Source: Pedobacter nutrimenti
GTDB taxonomy: Bacteria; Bacteroidota; Bacteroidia; Sphingobacteriales; Sphingobacteriaceae
NCBI RefSeq assembly: GCF_003208655.1
Contig: NZ_QKLU01000011.1
Location: 1 to 64,000 of the forward strand
Length of the DNA: 64,000 nucleotides
Direction of reading: 5' to 3'
Shown here: positions 32,093-42,318 of the stretch, one piece after another
Layout of the letters: each line of letters starts with the position of its first letter
How positions within the stretch are numbered: the first letter of the stretch is position 1
Notes under the pieces: model-generated
What the model saw: the letters and a program-made list of their open reading frames with translations, nothing else
What the model was told of the DNA's origin: nothing
Database searches by the model: none
Program-made: the position numbers and the translations under genes

Positions 32093-35000
32093 ATGTTTCA
32101 AAAATTTATAGAAAGGCCCGTACTTTCAACTGTTATCTCCATATTATTGGTGATAGTTGGTATACTTGGCTTAACAAAGTTACCCTTAGAGCGGTTTCCT
32201 AATATCGCACCGCCGTCGGTATTGGTAACTGCTGTTTACCCGGGTGCTAATGCCGAAACTATTTTACGTTCGGTGACCCCCTCCCTCGAAGAGGCGATTA
32301 ATGGTGTGGAGGATATGACCTACATGACCTCTACTGCCAGTAATGATGGTACATTGGGTATCACAGTTTACTTTAAACAAGGTACCAATCCCGATCAGGC
32401 TGCTGTGAATGTGCAAAATCGTGTTTCACAAGCAACGAGCCAATTGCCTGCAGAGGTTGTACAATATGGTATAACGACTACTAAACAGCAAAATAGCTTT
32501 ATTGGTGCAATAGGTGTTTACTCAGAGGATCCAAAAAAATACGATGCAGTTTTTGTAAATAACTATGCACAGATCAATATCATTCCTGAACTCAAACGTA
32601 TCCCGGGTGTAGGTTCTGCCAGTGTATTTGGTGGTATTAAAGATTACTCCATGCGTATCTGGTTAAATCCGAGTCAATTGGCAACTTATAAAATTACACC
32701 TAATGAAGTAATCAGTGCTATTCAGGACAAAAACCTGGAGGCAGCACCAGGTAGACTTGGTGAACGGAGTAATGAGGCATTTGAGTATGTAATTAAATAT
32801 AGAGGTAAGCTTACTAAACCCGAGGAATATCAGAATATTGCTATCCGTTCCAATTCAGATGGTTCTGTATTGCGTTTAAAAGATGTAGCGCGTGTTGAAT
32901 TGGGTGCTTATAGTTATAGCAGCGTAAACCGCTTAAACGGACACGATGGAATTACCATTGGTATCATACAATTATCAGGATCAAATGCCAACGAAATCCA
33001 GATTGCCATTGATAAGCTGATGGAAAAACTTTCAAAAGATTTCCCTGCGGGCATTAAATCCAATCAGTTTTACCGGACTAAAACCGATCTTGATGAATCT
33101 ATTAACCAGGTTGAGCATACTTTGGTGGAAGCCTTTATCCTGGTATTTATTGTTGTATTTATATTCCTCCAGGATTTCAGGTCTACCTTGATCCCGGCGA
33201 TAGCAGTTCCGGTTGCGATTATTGGTACTTTCTTCTTCATGAATCTCTTCGGATTCTCGGTTAATCTTTTAACGCTGTTTGCCCTGGTACTGGCCATTGG
33301 TATTGTGGTGGATGATGCAATTGTGGTGGTCGAAGCGGTGCATGCCAAAATGGAGGAAAACCCGACACTTACGCCCAAAGCGGCAACTACCGAGGCGATG
33401 AATGAAATTACAGGGGCAATTATATCGATTACGTTGGTCATGGCGGCGGTATTTTTACCGGTTAGTTTTATGACTGGCTCCACAGGTATATTTTACAAAC
33501 AGTTTGCCTTAACCATGGCTATAGCCATTATTATATCAGCGGTAAACGCTTTAACTTTAAGCCCTGCTTTAGCGGCCTTATTTTTAAAGAATAAACATGC
33601 AGAAAATGGTCACGATGCACCCAAAAAAGGTTTTGTTGAGAAGTTTTATGCGGGCTTTAATGGTGGGTTTAATTATATGACCAGAAGATATATTGGCGGC
33701 TTAAAAATCCTTATCCGTAATAAATGGGTGAGCATGGGCGGGCTTGCATTGATCGTTGTTCTTACAATTTTCCTTGTAAACAGAACAAAAACGGGCTTTA
33801 TTCCTACAGAAGATCAAGGTTTTGTCGCTATTGCTGTTGCCAGTCCATCAGGAACTTCATTAAGTAAGACGAACGAAATATTAAAACAAGCTGAAAAAGA
33901 GTTGAGGGCTATGCCATCAGCAAGATTTGTGATGTCGCTGGCGGGTTATAACTTCTTAACCGCATCAAACAGCCCTTCAGCTGGTCAGATTTTCTTATTG
34001 TTAAAACCAAATGACCAAAGAGGGGCGGTAAAAAATATCGACGATATACAAAATATAGTAAGAGCTAAAATGGCGGCCATATCTGCCGGTACCTTCTTTG
34101 TATTTAGTTTTCCAACCGTTCCAGGATTTAGTAACGTTGAGGCCATGAATGTGACCCTACAGGATAAAACGAATGGAAGGTTGGATAAATTTAGTGGTGT
34201 AGCGAATAACTTTATAGGAAAGTTAATGGCGAAACCGGCAATTGCTTTTGCCTTTACTTCTTATAAAGCAGATTATCCTCAGTTGCAGCTGGATGTTGAC
34301 AACGAAAAGGCGGATCAGCTGGGCGTAAGTGTCAAAGACATTTTACAAACGATGCAGACTTTTTTTGGTACTGCGCAGGCCTCAGACTTTAACCGCTTTG
34401 GTAAATACTATCGGGTGGTTGTTCAGGCTGATATTGCCGACAGAACTGATCCTGCAAGTATTGATCGTGTGTTTGTTAAAAACAAGGCCGGAGAAAGTGT
34501 GCCAATCAATACGCTTGTTAAATTAACCCGCGTTTATGGCTCAGAAACGGCTTCGCGTTATAACCTGTTTAACTCTATCGAGGTAAATGCTATCCCTAAA
34601 CCGGGTTACAGCTCTGGTGATGCCATTAAAGCTATACAGGAAACGGCTAAAGAAGAATTGCCTACTGGGTTTTCTTATGAATTCTCTGGACAAACACGTG
34701 AGGAAATTTCTTCAGGTGGGCAGTCAACCGTGATATTTCTACTTTGTTTGGTGTTTGTTTATTTCTTACTATCCGCGCAGTACGAGAGCTATATCCTGCC
34801 ATTGGCCGTTATACTTTCTATTCCTACAGGTGTATTTGGTGTGTTTGTGGTACTGGGTTTAACTGGCATTGAAAATAACATTTATGTTCAGGTCGCATTG
34901 ATTATGCTTATTGGGTTATTGGCAAAAAATGCCATCTTGATTGTGGAGTTTGCTGTCCAAAGGCGTAAGGCCGGAGCTGGCCTGGTAGAAGCAGCAATAG

Positions 35001-35308
35001 AGGCTGCCAGACTAAGGATCCGTCCAATCATCATGACTTCCCTGGCTTTTGTATTCGGTTTGTTTCCGATGAGTATTGCCACCGGTCCATCTGCTCAAGG
35101 TAACCACTCCATCAGTATTGGTGCAGCAGGGGGTATGGTTTCCGGAGTTGTTTTAGGATTGTTCATCATTCCGGTATTGTTTGTGATTTTTCAGCATTTG
35201 CAGGAAAGGTTTACAGGCTTACCACTGGCCGTGCTGAACAGGGAGGATAAAACCGGCAAAAACGGACAGGCCCTCGAAGCAGAACAACTTGAATTGCAAA
35301 ACAATTAA
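32093..35308 (+). CDS. RND efflux permease, HAE-1 (AcrB) type
   Basis: 1071 residues with 12 membrane helices. TM4 holds VVDDAIVVVEAV with D407-D408 at the same numbers as AcrB. The pore and periplasmic loops follow the multidrug class; ends in a charged tail (EAEQLELQNN). Start MFQKFIERPVLSTVISILLV is typical. Proton-driven export of hydrophobic compounds, working with the adaptor upstream and the outer-membrane factor downstream. By eye, the middle of the gene is more AT-rich than its neighbours. Probably repressed by TetR paralog 2. Confidence 0.93.
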   Translation: MFQKFIERPVLSTVISILLVIVGILGLTKLPLERFPNIAPPSVLVTAVYPGANAETILRSVTPSLEEAINGVEDMTYMTSTASNDGTLGITVYFKQGTNPDQAAVNVQNRVSQATSQLPAEVVQYGITTTKQQNSFIGAIGVYSEDPKKYDAVFVNNYAQINIIPELKRIPGVGSASVFGGIKDYSMRIWLNPSQLATYKITPNEVISAIQDKNLEAAPGRLGERSNEAFEYVIKYRGKLTKPEEYQNIAIRSNSDGSVLRLKDVARVELGAYSYSSVNRLNGHDGITIGIIQLSGSNANEIQIAIDKLMEKLSKDFPAGIKSNQFYRTKTDLDESINQVEHTLVEAFILVFIVVFIFLQDFRSTLIPAIAVPVAIIGTFFFMNLFGFSVNLLTLFALVLAIGIVVDDAIVVVEAVHAKMEENPTLTPKAATTEAMNEITGAIISITLVMAAVFLPVSFMTGSTGIFYKQFALTMAIAIIISAVNALTLSPALAALFLKNKHAENGHDAPKKGFVEKFYAGFNGGFNYMTRRYIGGLKILIRNKWVSMGGLALIVVLTIFLVNRTKTGFIPTEDQGFVAIAVASPSGTSLSKTNEILKQAEKELRAMPSARFVMSLAGYNFLTASNSPSAGQIFLLLKPNDQRGAVKNIDDIQNIVRAKMAAISAGTFFVFSFPTVPGFSNVEAMNVTLQDKTNGRLDKFSGVANNFIGKLMAKPAIAFAFTSYKADYPQLQLDVDNEKADQLGVSVKDILQTMQTFFGTAQASDFNRFGKYYRVVVQADIADRTDPASIDRVFVKNKAGESVPINTLVKLTRVYGSETASRYNLFNSIEVNAIPKPGYSSGDAIKAIQETAKEELPTGFSYEFSGQTREEISSGGQSTVIFLLCLVFVYFLLSAQYESYILPLAVILSIPTGVFGVFVVLGLTGIENNIYVQVALIMLIGLLAKNAILIVEFAVQRRKAGAGLVEAAIEAARLRIRPIIMTSLAFVFGLFPMSIATGPSAQGNHSISIGAAGGMVSGVVLGLFIIPVLFVIFQHLQERFTGLPLAVLNREDKTGKNGQALEAEQLELQNN

Positions 35309-35324
35309 TCACAAAGAAAATCAA

Positions 35325-36737
35325 ATGAAAAAATATATAAATCCATATGCTTTTTTAGCACTGGTCGCTTTTTTAAGCGCTTGTAAGGTTTCAAAAGATA
35401 TTCCTGTACCCAAATCGGCCACCCCTGAAGCTTTCAGGGGGGCTACGGGGTCGGATACCTCCAGTATTGCAGCATTGCCTGTAAAACAATTTATCCGGGA
35501 AGCAGAGCTGCAGGAGCTTGTCGATACGGCACTTGCCAGAAACTACGACCTGCAAATTGCGGTGAAAAATATAGAGAGTTCAGAACTGTTGTTCAAACAA
35601 TCTAAACTGGGAAATATACCTTCGCTGAACTTTCAGGTGACAGCGAATTCCAACAGGCCTTCTGACAACAGTTTGAATGGTTTGAGTACCAGTCAGTTCT
35701 TAAAGACCAGTCATGTGGAAGATTATAATGCCAATCTTGGCTTAAGCTGGGAAGCAGACATCTGGGGAAAAATCAGAAGTCAGAAACAGGCCGCCCTGGC
35801 GACTTATCTTCAAACGAATGAAGCAAAAAAAGCAGTACAGACCCGTTTGGTTGCCAATGTAGCCTAGGGTTATTACAATTTGCTAATGCTGGATGCCCAA
35901 CTGCTCATCGCTAAAAAGAACCTGGCTTTAAATGACAGTACCTTGCGCATCATACACATGCAGTTCGATGCCGGACAAGTGACCTCCCTGGCTATACAGC
36001 AGGCAGAGGCACAACAAACCGTTGCTGCGCAACTGGTTCCCCAGCTGGAGCAAAATGTAGGGATACAGGAAAATGCCTTGCGCATTTTAACCGGAAAACT
36101 GCCTTCTGCCATAGAAAGAAAACGCAGTCTGGACCAAATGGAAGTTGGAGACAACCTTGCCGTGGGTGTCCCTTCGGCCATGGTAAGCAGAAGACCTGAT
36201 GTCAAAGCTTCTGAGCTTGGACTTTCCATTGCCAATGCGAAGGTGGGTGTAAGCAAAGCCAGTATGTACCCTTCTTTAACTATTACTGCCAGTGGTGGTT
36301 TAAATTCTTTTAAAGCCAGCAACTGGTTCAATGTACCAGCTTCTTTATTTGGTTTGGTAACAGGCGGGATTGCCCAGCCTATATTTCAGCGCAAAGAGTT
36401 AAGAACTCAGTTTGAAATTGCCAAAGTAGAAAGAGAAAAAGCAGTATTACAGTTCAGACAATCGGTTCTGAATGCCGTAGGAGAAGTTTCAGATGAACTG
36501 ATTAAACAAGAGAAACTGCAGCAACAATACCGCATCGCCAGTACAAGAGTAGAGACCCTGCAAAAAGCCGTGAAAAATGCAAACCTTTTATTTAGAAACG
36601 GAATGGCCAATTACCTGGAGGTCATTACCGCACAGGGAAACCTTTTACAAAGCGAACTGGATGTGGCAACCCTGAAAACAGCGCGTTTAAATTCCATGAT
36701 TGAGCTGTACCGTTCCCTGGGCGGAGGCTGGAATTAA
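35325..36737 (+). pseudogene. NodT-type outer-membrane efflux lipoprotein, interrupted by an in-frame TAG
   Basis: From ATG at 35325 (lipobox FLSAC, Cys20) the frame encodes a 470-codon NodT/OprM-like factor, broken only by TAG at 35865-35867 (codon 181). The frame continues without shift after it with GYYNLLMLDAQLLIAKKNL, where the family usually reads A-Q-G-Y, so a CAG to TAG change is the simplest explanation. Later blocks such as SRRPDVKASELGLSIANAKV (about 288-307) are intact. The split leaves a 180-residue signal-bearing fragment and a downstream remainder with an ATG at 35886. The third part of the TetR-controlled pump is therefore probably absent unless the TAG is suppressed or is a sequencing error. 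Confidence 0.85.
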
Positions 36738-36748
36738 AAATACCCAGG

Positions 36749-39379
36749 TCACAGTACAGGGGAAGAGGCAGATGATTTTGCAACAGGCACTGCAAAGTAA
36801 AAGGAGGAACCTTTTCCCTCTGTACTATTTACCCAGATCCTGCCACCGGAACGTTTAATAATTTCCGATGAAATATAAAGGCCCAGGCCAAGTCCGGGAA
36901 AAGTATGTTGCATTTCACCGCTTACCCGGTAAAACTGTTCAAAAACTTTTGGAAGGTTTTGCGGGGAAATGCCAACGCCAAAATCCTGGATACACACAAT
37001 AACTTCATCATCCATCTGCTGAGAATGGATGATGATTTTTTTTGCATGGGGTGAATATTTAATGGCATTGGTAATCAGGTTGATCACGACCTGTTCTATC
37101 CGGTCTTTATCCCCAAATACTGCAGGTATTGTTTTAAGGTTGGTTTCCAGGACATGATTTTCGGTGGTTCGCTGGATATCCTCTGCCAGGTTGCTGATCA
37201 CCTGGTTCAGGTTAAAGGCCTGGTTGTTCAGCGGAAGTTTACCTGTATTCATTTTGGTTACATCCAAAAGGTCCCCGATCAGAATGACCAGACGGTTGAG
37301 CTGCAAATCCATTTTCCGGATCATGTCGGCTTCTTTTTCATCTCCTTTTTTGCGCAGCATTTTTTCCAGCACCTGGGTATAGGCTTTAATGCTGGTCACC
37401 GGGGTCTTTAACTCGTGGCTGGCAATACCGATAAAATTGTCTTTCTGGTGTTGCAGTTCTTTTTGTTCGGTGATGTCTGTACAGGAACCAATATAACCCA
37501 TAAAAACTCCCTGTGCATTGTGTTGGGGCTGTCCGGCGGCAACGCACCAGTGTGGTGTCCCGTCTGCATGGTTGATCCGGAATTCTACCTCATACTGATG
37601 TCTTAAATTGGTATCGTTCTGGAACTTCTTCAATACCTGCCGGCGGTCCTCCGGAAAAATTACGGAAGTCCAGCCTCTGCCAAGGTTCTCTTGCAGGCTT
37701 TGCCCGCTCCAGTCGAGCCAGCTCTGGTTTACATAAGTGATCTCTCCATTGGCATCGGACATCCATAGGGCCGTAGGGGATGCGGTAGTGATGCTTCTGA
37801 GTTGCAGCTCACTATCTTCAAGCGCTTGTTTGGCTTTCAGTTCTGGCCGCATATCCCTCATAATGGCGCCAATGGCTATGGGTTGTCCGGTTACAATGTC
37901 GTCTATCCGGATGCAGTAATTGTATACAGGAATCAGCTCCTTGGTTTTAACATTTCTGACAATTAATTTTCCGGCCCATTTCCCTTCTTTAAAAACTTCA
38001 GGCAAAATGGTTTGCTGTACAAAATTGAGCTCCTCGGCACTGTGAAGTTCTGATAGTGGTGTTTTTAGCATTTGCTGGGCCGAATCCATGCCCAAAAGCT
38101 GCATGCCCGAGGCATTAATATAAGTGTTAAAGCCCTCCAGGCTCATGACGGACATCAGATCCGCACTGTTGTTCACCAGTGAAATCAATTTTTGCTGTTC
38201 TTCCTTCGACCTTTTTTGTTCTGTAATGTCAAGTAAAGTACCCAGTAGCCTTAGCGGATTCTGTTCTTTGTCATAAATCACTTTGCCTTCTGCTCTTATC
38301 CAGCGCAGGGACTGATCAGACCAGACGATCCGGGCTTCGTAAAACATAACGCCGGTCACAATGGCTTTCTCATAGGCCCTGCTTCTGATTTTCAGGTCCT
38401 GCGGATAATAAACCGAAAAGTATTCATCGCGGGATACCGGTTTTTCAAAACCAAAAATATTGGCAAAGCGTTCAGAGGTAACCATTTCGCCCGACAACAG
38501 GTTCAGGTCAAAAATGCCCATGTCCACCGCATCGGCCGCCAGTCTGGCCCTTTCTTCGGCTTCTTCCAGCTTACGCATGGCATTGACCTGTTCGGTGACT
38601 TCGGTGGCCACCACAATAACCCCGCTAATGCCGTGGTCCTTTTCAAAAAAGGGTTCGTACACAAAATCTATGTAAACTTTCTCCAGTAAACCTTTACGGA
38701 TCAGCGGAACTTCCATGCCCAGAAATTCAACTGTTTTACCACTTTCCATCACCTGGTGAAGTGCTTTTTCCATATGCCCTCTTCTGGCAGTAAACAGCAC
38801 CTCAAATACAGGTTGGTCTATCATTTCCTTTGGCGACTTTCCATATATTTCACAAAGAGTGGGGTTAATCAGGTCTACCCTGAAATCTGCGCCTTTGAAT
38901 ATGGCAATACCAACAGGGGCCTGCATAAAAATGGAGTACAGTTGTTTGCGCTGGTTTTTAAGCGCTTGCACCCCTGCTTTTTCCCTTTCTAGCAACCGGT
39001 GGCTTTCTGTGATGTCCCTGGGGGTATGGATCAGAAAGTTCAGCTCGCCCCGGGCATCCATTACCGGGGTATTCAGACAGCTCCAGTATCTTTCTTCCAA
39101 AGTATCCGTCCCAGGTGTGGGCAGGTCATAACGGAAATGTTCCAGGGTCTGAGGTTCTTTGCTTTCTATGGCCCTGCAAATAGAATCCAGAACCGCGGCC
39201 GGGGGGTTCATTATCGAAACAGATTGTCCGACCAGGGATTCCCTTTTGCGCTGGACCAAAGAAAGATAGGCTTCATTGGCATCCAGAATGGTGCAATGAG
39301 GTGCATCTGGTTTCAGGATCAGTTTTGCTACCGGGCTTTTGTAAAAAATATCCTTGTAGACTTCTTCAGATATATCCAT
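36749..39379 (-). CDS. multi-PAS cytoplasmic sensor histidine kinase
   Basis: 876 residues, no membrane segment. Five PAS-like domains in a row: about 1-115, 145-270, 285-395, 400-515 and 525-645. HisKA has H655 in GIASHELKTPVTSIKAYTQV; the ATPase has the N box NLITNAIKYS (N771), the G1 box QDFGVGIS (D799) and GLGLGLYIS. No receiver domain follows, so the partner regulator is elsewhere. Ligands of the PAS domains are not evident. It ends 11 bp from the end of the interrupted outer-membrane factor, on the other strand. Confidence 0.9.
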   Translation of the reverse strand: MDISEEVYKDIFYKSPVAKLILKPDAPHCTILDANEAYLSLVQRKRESLVGQSVSIMNPPAAVLDSICRAIESKEPQTLEHFRYDLPTPGTDTLEERYWSCLNTPVMDARGELNFLIHTPRDITESHRLLEREKAGVQALKNQRKQLYSIFMQAPVGIAIFKGADFRVDLINPTLCEIYGKSPKEMIDQPVFEVLFTARRGHMEKALHQVMESGKTVEFLGMEVPLIRKGLLEKVYIDFVYEPFFEKDHGISGVIVVATEVTEQVNAMRKLEEAEERARLAADAVDMGIFDLNLLSGEMVTSERFANIFGFEKPVSRDEYFSVYYPQDLKIRSRAYEKAIVTGVMFYEARIVWSDQSLRWIRAEGKVIYDKEQNPLRLLGTLLDITEQKRSKEEQQKLISLVNNSADLMSVMSLEGFNTYINASGMQLLGMDSAQQMLKTPLSELHSAEELNFVQQTILPEVFKEGKWAGKLIVRNVKTKELIPVYNYCIRIDDIVTGQPIAIGAIMRDMRPELKAKQALEDSELQLRSITTASPTALWMSDANGEITYVNQSWLDWSGQSLQENLGRGWTSVIFPEDRRQVLKKFQNDTNLRHQYEVEFRINHADGTPHWCVAAGQPQHNAQGVFMGYIGSCTDITEQKELQHQKDNFIGIASHELKTPVTSIKAYTQVLEKMLRKKGDEKEADMIRKMDLQLNRLVILIGDLLDVTKMNTGKLPLNNQAFNLNQVISNLAEDIQRTTENHVLETNLKTIPAVFGDKDRIEQVVINLITNAIKYSPHAKKIIIHSQQMDDEVIVCIQDFGVGISPQNLPKVFEQFYRVSGEMQHTFPGLGLGLYISSEIIKRSGGRIWVNSTEGKGSSFYFAVPVAKSSASSPVL

Positions 39380-39574
39380 TTATCTTTCCGGTGGGTTAAA
39401 CAGGACTATTAACATTTAAAAATAAGATTTTTTCGGGATTCTGTGGTTTAAAAATCTTACGAAAAGAAATTGCGGAATTTAATAAAAGTTTAAAGCATTG
39501 GACTAATTTTATTTACTTTTTCATGTATTATTGCAATCTGATTTTGATTCGTTGAACCCATATGGGTTTTGGCT

Positions 39575-39605
39575 CTTGCGGAGCAAATGAAAAGAATTAT
39601 ATTTG
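39575..39605 (+). promoter_or_regulatory. promoter of the ROK-MFS operon
   Basis: CTTG (39575-39578), 19-bp spacer and TATATTTG (39598-39605). The -7 element ends only six bases before ATG 39612, so the mRNA may be nearly leaderless. Confidence 0.55.
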
Positions 39606-39611
39606 ATGTAC

Positions 39612-40478
39612 ATGGAAAGAATTGTAATGGGAATTGATATCGGCGGATCCCATATTACTGCCGCCCTGATTGATCTTGATCTGAAAAAAGAAGTGGAAGG
39701 TACATGGGTGAGGGATCGGGTAAATGGCCGGGGCACAATTAATGAAGTCATGGATGCCTGGACCGAAAGTATCGCAAAGGTAACAAGTGCTTATGCAGGC
39801 GAGGTTAGTCAGATTCATATCGCAATGCCGGGCCCTTTTGCCTATAAAAAGGGGGTTAGTCTGATCAAAAACCAGGACAAATACCGCTCCCTGTATGGTA
39901 AAAATATAAAAGACATGCTGGCAGATCGGTTAAACATCAACACATCTGCAATTCATTTTATGAATGATGCGGCCTGTTTTTTACAGGGTGAAGTATTTAC
40001 CGGCAGTATGAATGGTTATGACCATGCCATAGGCCTGACCCTTGGAACAGGATTGGGCACTGCACATTATGTAAACGGGCAGGCTAAAGATGCCGATTTT
40101 TGGAAAATGCCTTTCAATAAAGGAATAGCAGAAGATTACCTGTCTACCAGGTGGTTCATCAAAAGGTATTTTGAACTCAGCGGAAACACCATTAAAGATG
40201 TTCGGGAACTGGTCGAAAAATATGCAGGCACGCCTGAATTTAAAGAGGTCTTTGCCGAGTTCAGTCAGAACCTGGCCGCTTTTCTTTATAAGTTTATCCG
40301 GAAAAAAATGCCTTTGGCTTCTGTGATCGGAGGAAACATTTCCAATGCGGAGCAATATTTTCTGGACGACACCAGAAGAAACCTTGCAGAAATGATGGGC
40401 TATAGTTTTCCGGTCAGAAAATCATTGTTAAACGAAAAAGCGACTTTGATTGGGGCAGCAGCAGCGGCCATTTTATAA
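39612..40478 (+). CDS. ROK-family sugar kinase-like protein
   Basis: 288 residues from ATG 39612 (another ATG is at 39606). The phosphate-binding start VMGIDIGGSHITAALIDLD, the catalytic-Asp region HFMNDAACFLQGE and the adenosine-binding LTLGTGLGTAHYVNG are present. There is no N-terminal HTH, so it is an enzyme rather than a repressor. The usual ROK zinc motif CxCGxxGC is absent. The stop overlaps the MFS start (TAATG), implying that it phosphorylates what the transporter imports. Sugar unknown. Confidence 0.8.
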   Translation: MERIVMGIDIGGSHITAALIDLDLKKEVEGTWVRDRVNGRGTINEVMDAWTESIAKVTSAYAGEVSQIHIAMPGPFAYKKGVSLIKNQDKYRSLYGKNIKDMLADRLNINTSAIHFMNDAACFLQGEVFTGSMNGYDHAIGLTLGTGLGTAHYVNGQAKDADFWKMPFNKGIAEDYLSTRWFIKRYFELSGNTIKDVRELVEKYAGTPEFKEVFAEFSQNLAAFLYKFIRKKMPLASVIGGNISNAEQYFLDDTRRNLAEMMGYSFPVRKSLLNEKATLIGAAAAAIL

Positions 40479-41683
40479 TGTTCAAACAAATTATTACCAC
40501 TTACAAAGCGTCTTTTACTGGATTAAGTCGTGAAACCTGGTTATTGAGCATTGTGATGCTCATTAACCGGAGCAGTTACATGGCCGTACCTTTTATGAGC
40601 CTCTATGTAACGCAGTACCTTCACCGTCCAACTTCCGATGCAGGGCTCATCATTACCATTTTTGGAATAGGCTCTATTCTGGGGGCTACCGCTGGTGGGA
40701 AATTTACCGATGTATTTGGTTTCAGGGCTGTACAGATTTTCAGTACGATGGCCGGAGGTGCTTTTTTTATTTTTTTCTCGACCATTAAGCATTTTGAAAC
40801 CCTTTGTTTTTTAACCCTGGTCATTAGCTTTTTTTCGGATGCCTTCAGACCGGCCAATTTTACGGCAATTGCTTCTTATGCCAAACCAGGCAAAGAAACC
40901 CGTTCTTATTCTTTGAACCGCCTGGCCACAAACCTGGGTTGGGCAGTGGGCAGCAGTATAGGAGGGATCATTGCTTCCTATAATTACCAGCTGCTGTTTA
41001 TTGTGGATGGCACTGTAAGTATACTTTGTGGTATAGCCATTCTGGCTTTTTTACCAGCTGTAAAAGGCTACCGGAAAGCGGTTAAGGAAAAAACAAAAGG
41101 GCTTGTTGTGGCCAAACCCTGGGAGGACCGCCTGTTTGTGAGGTTTATCTTGCTCACAACCCTGTTTTTTACTTTTTTCTTTTTGATGTTTCGGGTCGTT
41201 CCTCTGTTTTTTAAGGAAGTATGGCATATGGATGAATCCGTTATCGGGATGATCCTTGGCCTGAACGGAATTATCATTGCCCTTTTTGAAATGGTGATGA
41301 TCAGTAAAATAGAAAACAAAAGGTCTCTTGTCCATTATATCGTGGCGGGGGTGTTGCTGGTCGGGGCTTCTTTTGCCTTGTTTTTGATACCCAAATCACT
41401 TCCGGTAATCCTGGCCCTGGTGGCTATGGTCTTTTTTACTTTTGGAGAGATGTTGTCCCTTCCCTTTATAAATACTTTTGTCATCAGCAGGAGCAACGAA
41501 TTTAACCGTGGGCAATATGCTGCCGGTTATACCCTGAGTTCTTCTTTTGCCCAGGTCATTGGCCCTACAACGGGGTTTTATGTGGCAGAAAAAATGGGGT
41601 ACAATGTTTTATGGGCGGGTATGGTGGCTTTGCTGCTGTTGTGTGCTTTTGGCTTCAGCCGGTTAAAGATAAACCGGTTATAA
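40478..41683 (+). CDS. MFS transporter
   Basis: 401 residues with 12 membrane helices. The loop between TM2 and TM3 has GGKFTDVFGFRAVQ, the MFS signature, and TM4-5 has NRLATNLGWAVGSSIGGIIA. Translationally coupled to the ROK gene. Family resembles sugar or drug transporters; substrate likely the sugar substrate of the kinase, by context only. Confidence 0.88.
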   Translation: MFKQIITTYKASFTGLSRETWLLSIVMLINRSSYMAVPFMSLYVTQYLHRPTSDAGLIITIFGIGSILGATAGGKFTDVFGFRAVQIFSTMAGGAFFIFFSTIKHFETLCFLTLVISFFSDAFRPANFTAIASYAKPGKETRSYSLNRLATNLGWAVGSSIGGIIASYNYQLLFIVDGTVSILCGIAILAFLPAVKGYRKAVKEKTKGLVVAKPWEDRLFVRFILLTTLFFTFFFLMFRVVPLFFKEVWHMDESVIGMILGLNGIIIALFEMVMISKIENKRSLVHYIVAGVLLVGASFALFLIPKSLPVILALVAMVFFTFGEMLSLPFINTFVISRSNEFNRGQYAAGYTLSSSFAQVIGPTTGFYVAEKMGYNVLWAGMVALLLLCAFGFSRLKINRL

Positions 41684-41698
41684 AAAAGACCTTAAAGG

Positions 41699-41732
41699 AA
41701 ACGGGGATGTTCCGTCCGAAACACCCCCGTTT
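41699..41732. terminator. hairpin terminator after the MFS gene
   Basis: AAACGGGGATGTT (41699-41711) pairs with AACACCCCCGTTT (41720-41732) with one mismatch; AT-rich on both sides. Between convergent genes. Confidence 0.65.
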
Positions 41733-41801
41733 AAATTAACGCTCTCAAATATATAGACGGGTAAATAATGGTTTTATTGTATAAGACCGAAAAAAAAAGT
41801 T

Positions 41802-42275
41802 TTAAACCGGGTCATTCCGTTCTTTCCTTAAAAAGAAATAATTTCCCGGATGTTCATAGAAATCCCTGAAAGCCTCATCGTAAGTGATTCCTGCTGGCAT
41901 TTTTTTAAATTGCTCGGGAGTGATGAATTCCCAGGTCAGGTGGTGCTCCTGCTCAACGGCCCGGATCTGCAGGGGAAAGTGCATCACATGCTGCTCCAGA
42001 AAAGCTTTTTTACTTTCTGCCCAGGCTTTATGGTCCCCAAGGTTGCGGGGCCAGGTATACAGTTTATGTGCTTCCCTGGTGTTGACACCATCATAAAGAA
42101 AACTGGATTGTTTTAAGATCAGGTCACTGACCGGAAGTTCTTCAATGCTTCCATGATACTGATCTCCGGATTGGGCAACCACTATAGCCCTGGCCGTAAA
42201 ATAGGGGGCACTTAAACCTGCACCCTCATGCAGCTTAAGCCCGTCTGTAAATACTAGTGTTCCTTTTTTAAACAA
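41802..42275 (-). CDS. hypothetical protein
   Basis: 157 residues; the only early start is TTG at 42275, and an ATTTTG-type -7-like sequence overlaps it, so the true start is uncertain. Soluble, with GTLVFTDGLKLHEGAGLSAP and a WPRNLGDHKAW segment. No known motif. It sits 43 bp after the CxxC membrane protein gene on the same strand. Confidence 0.55.
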   Translation of the reverse strand: MFKKGTLVFTDGLKLHEGAGLSAPYFTARAIVVAQSGDQYHGSIEELPVSDLILKQSSFLYDGVNTREAHKLYTWPRNLGDHKAWAESKKAFLEQHVMHFPLQIRAVEQEHHLTWEFITPEQFKKMPAGITYDEAFRDFYEHPGNYFFLRKERNDPV

Positions 42276-42318
42276 AATATAAGGTTTTTTAGGACTTAGA
42301 CGGACAAAAATTGTACCG

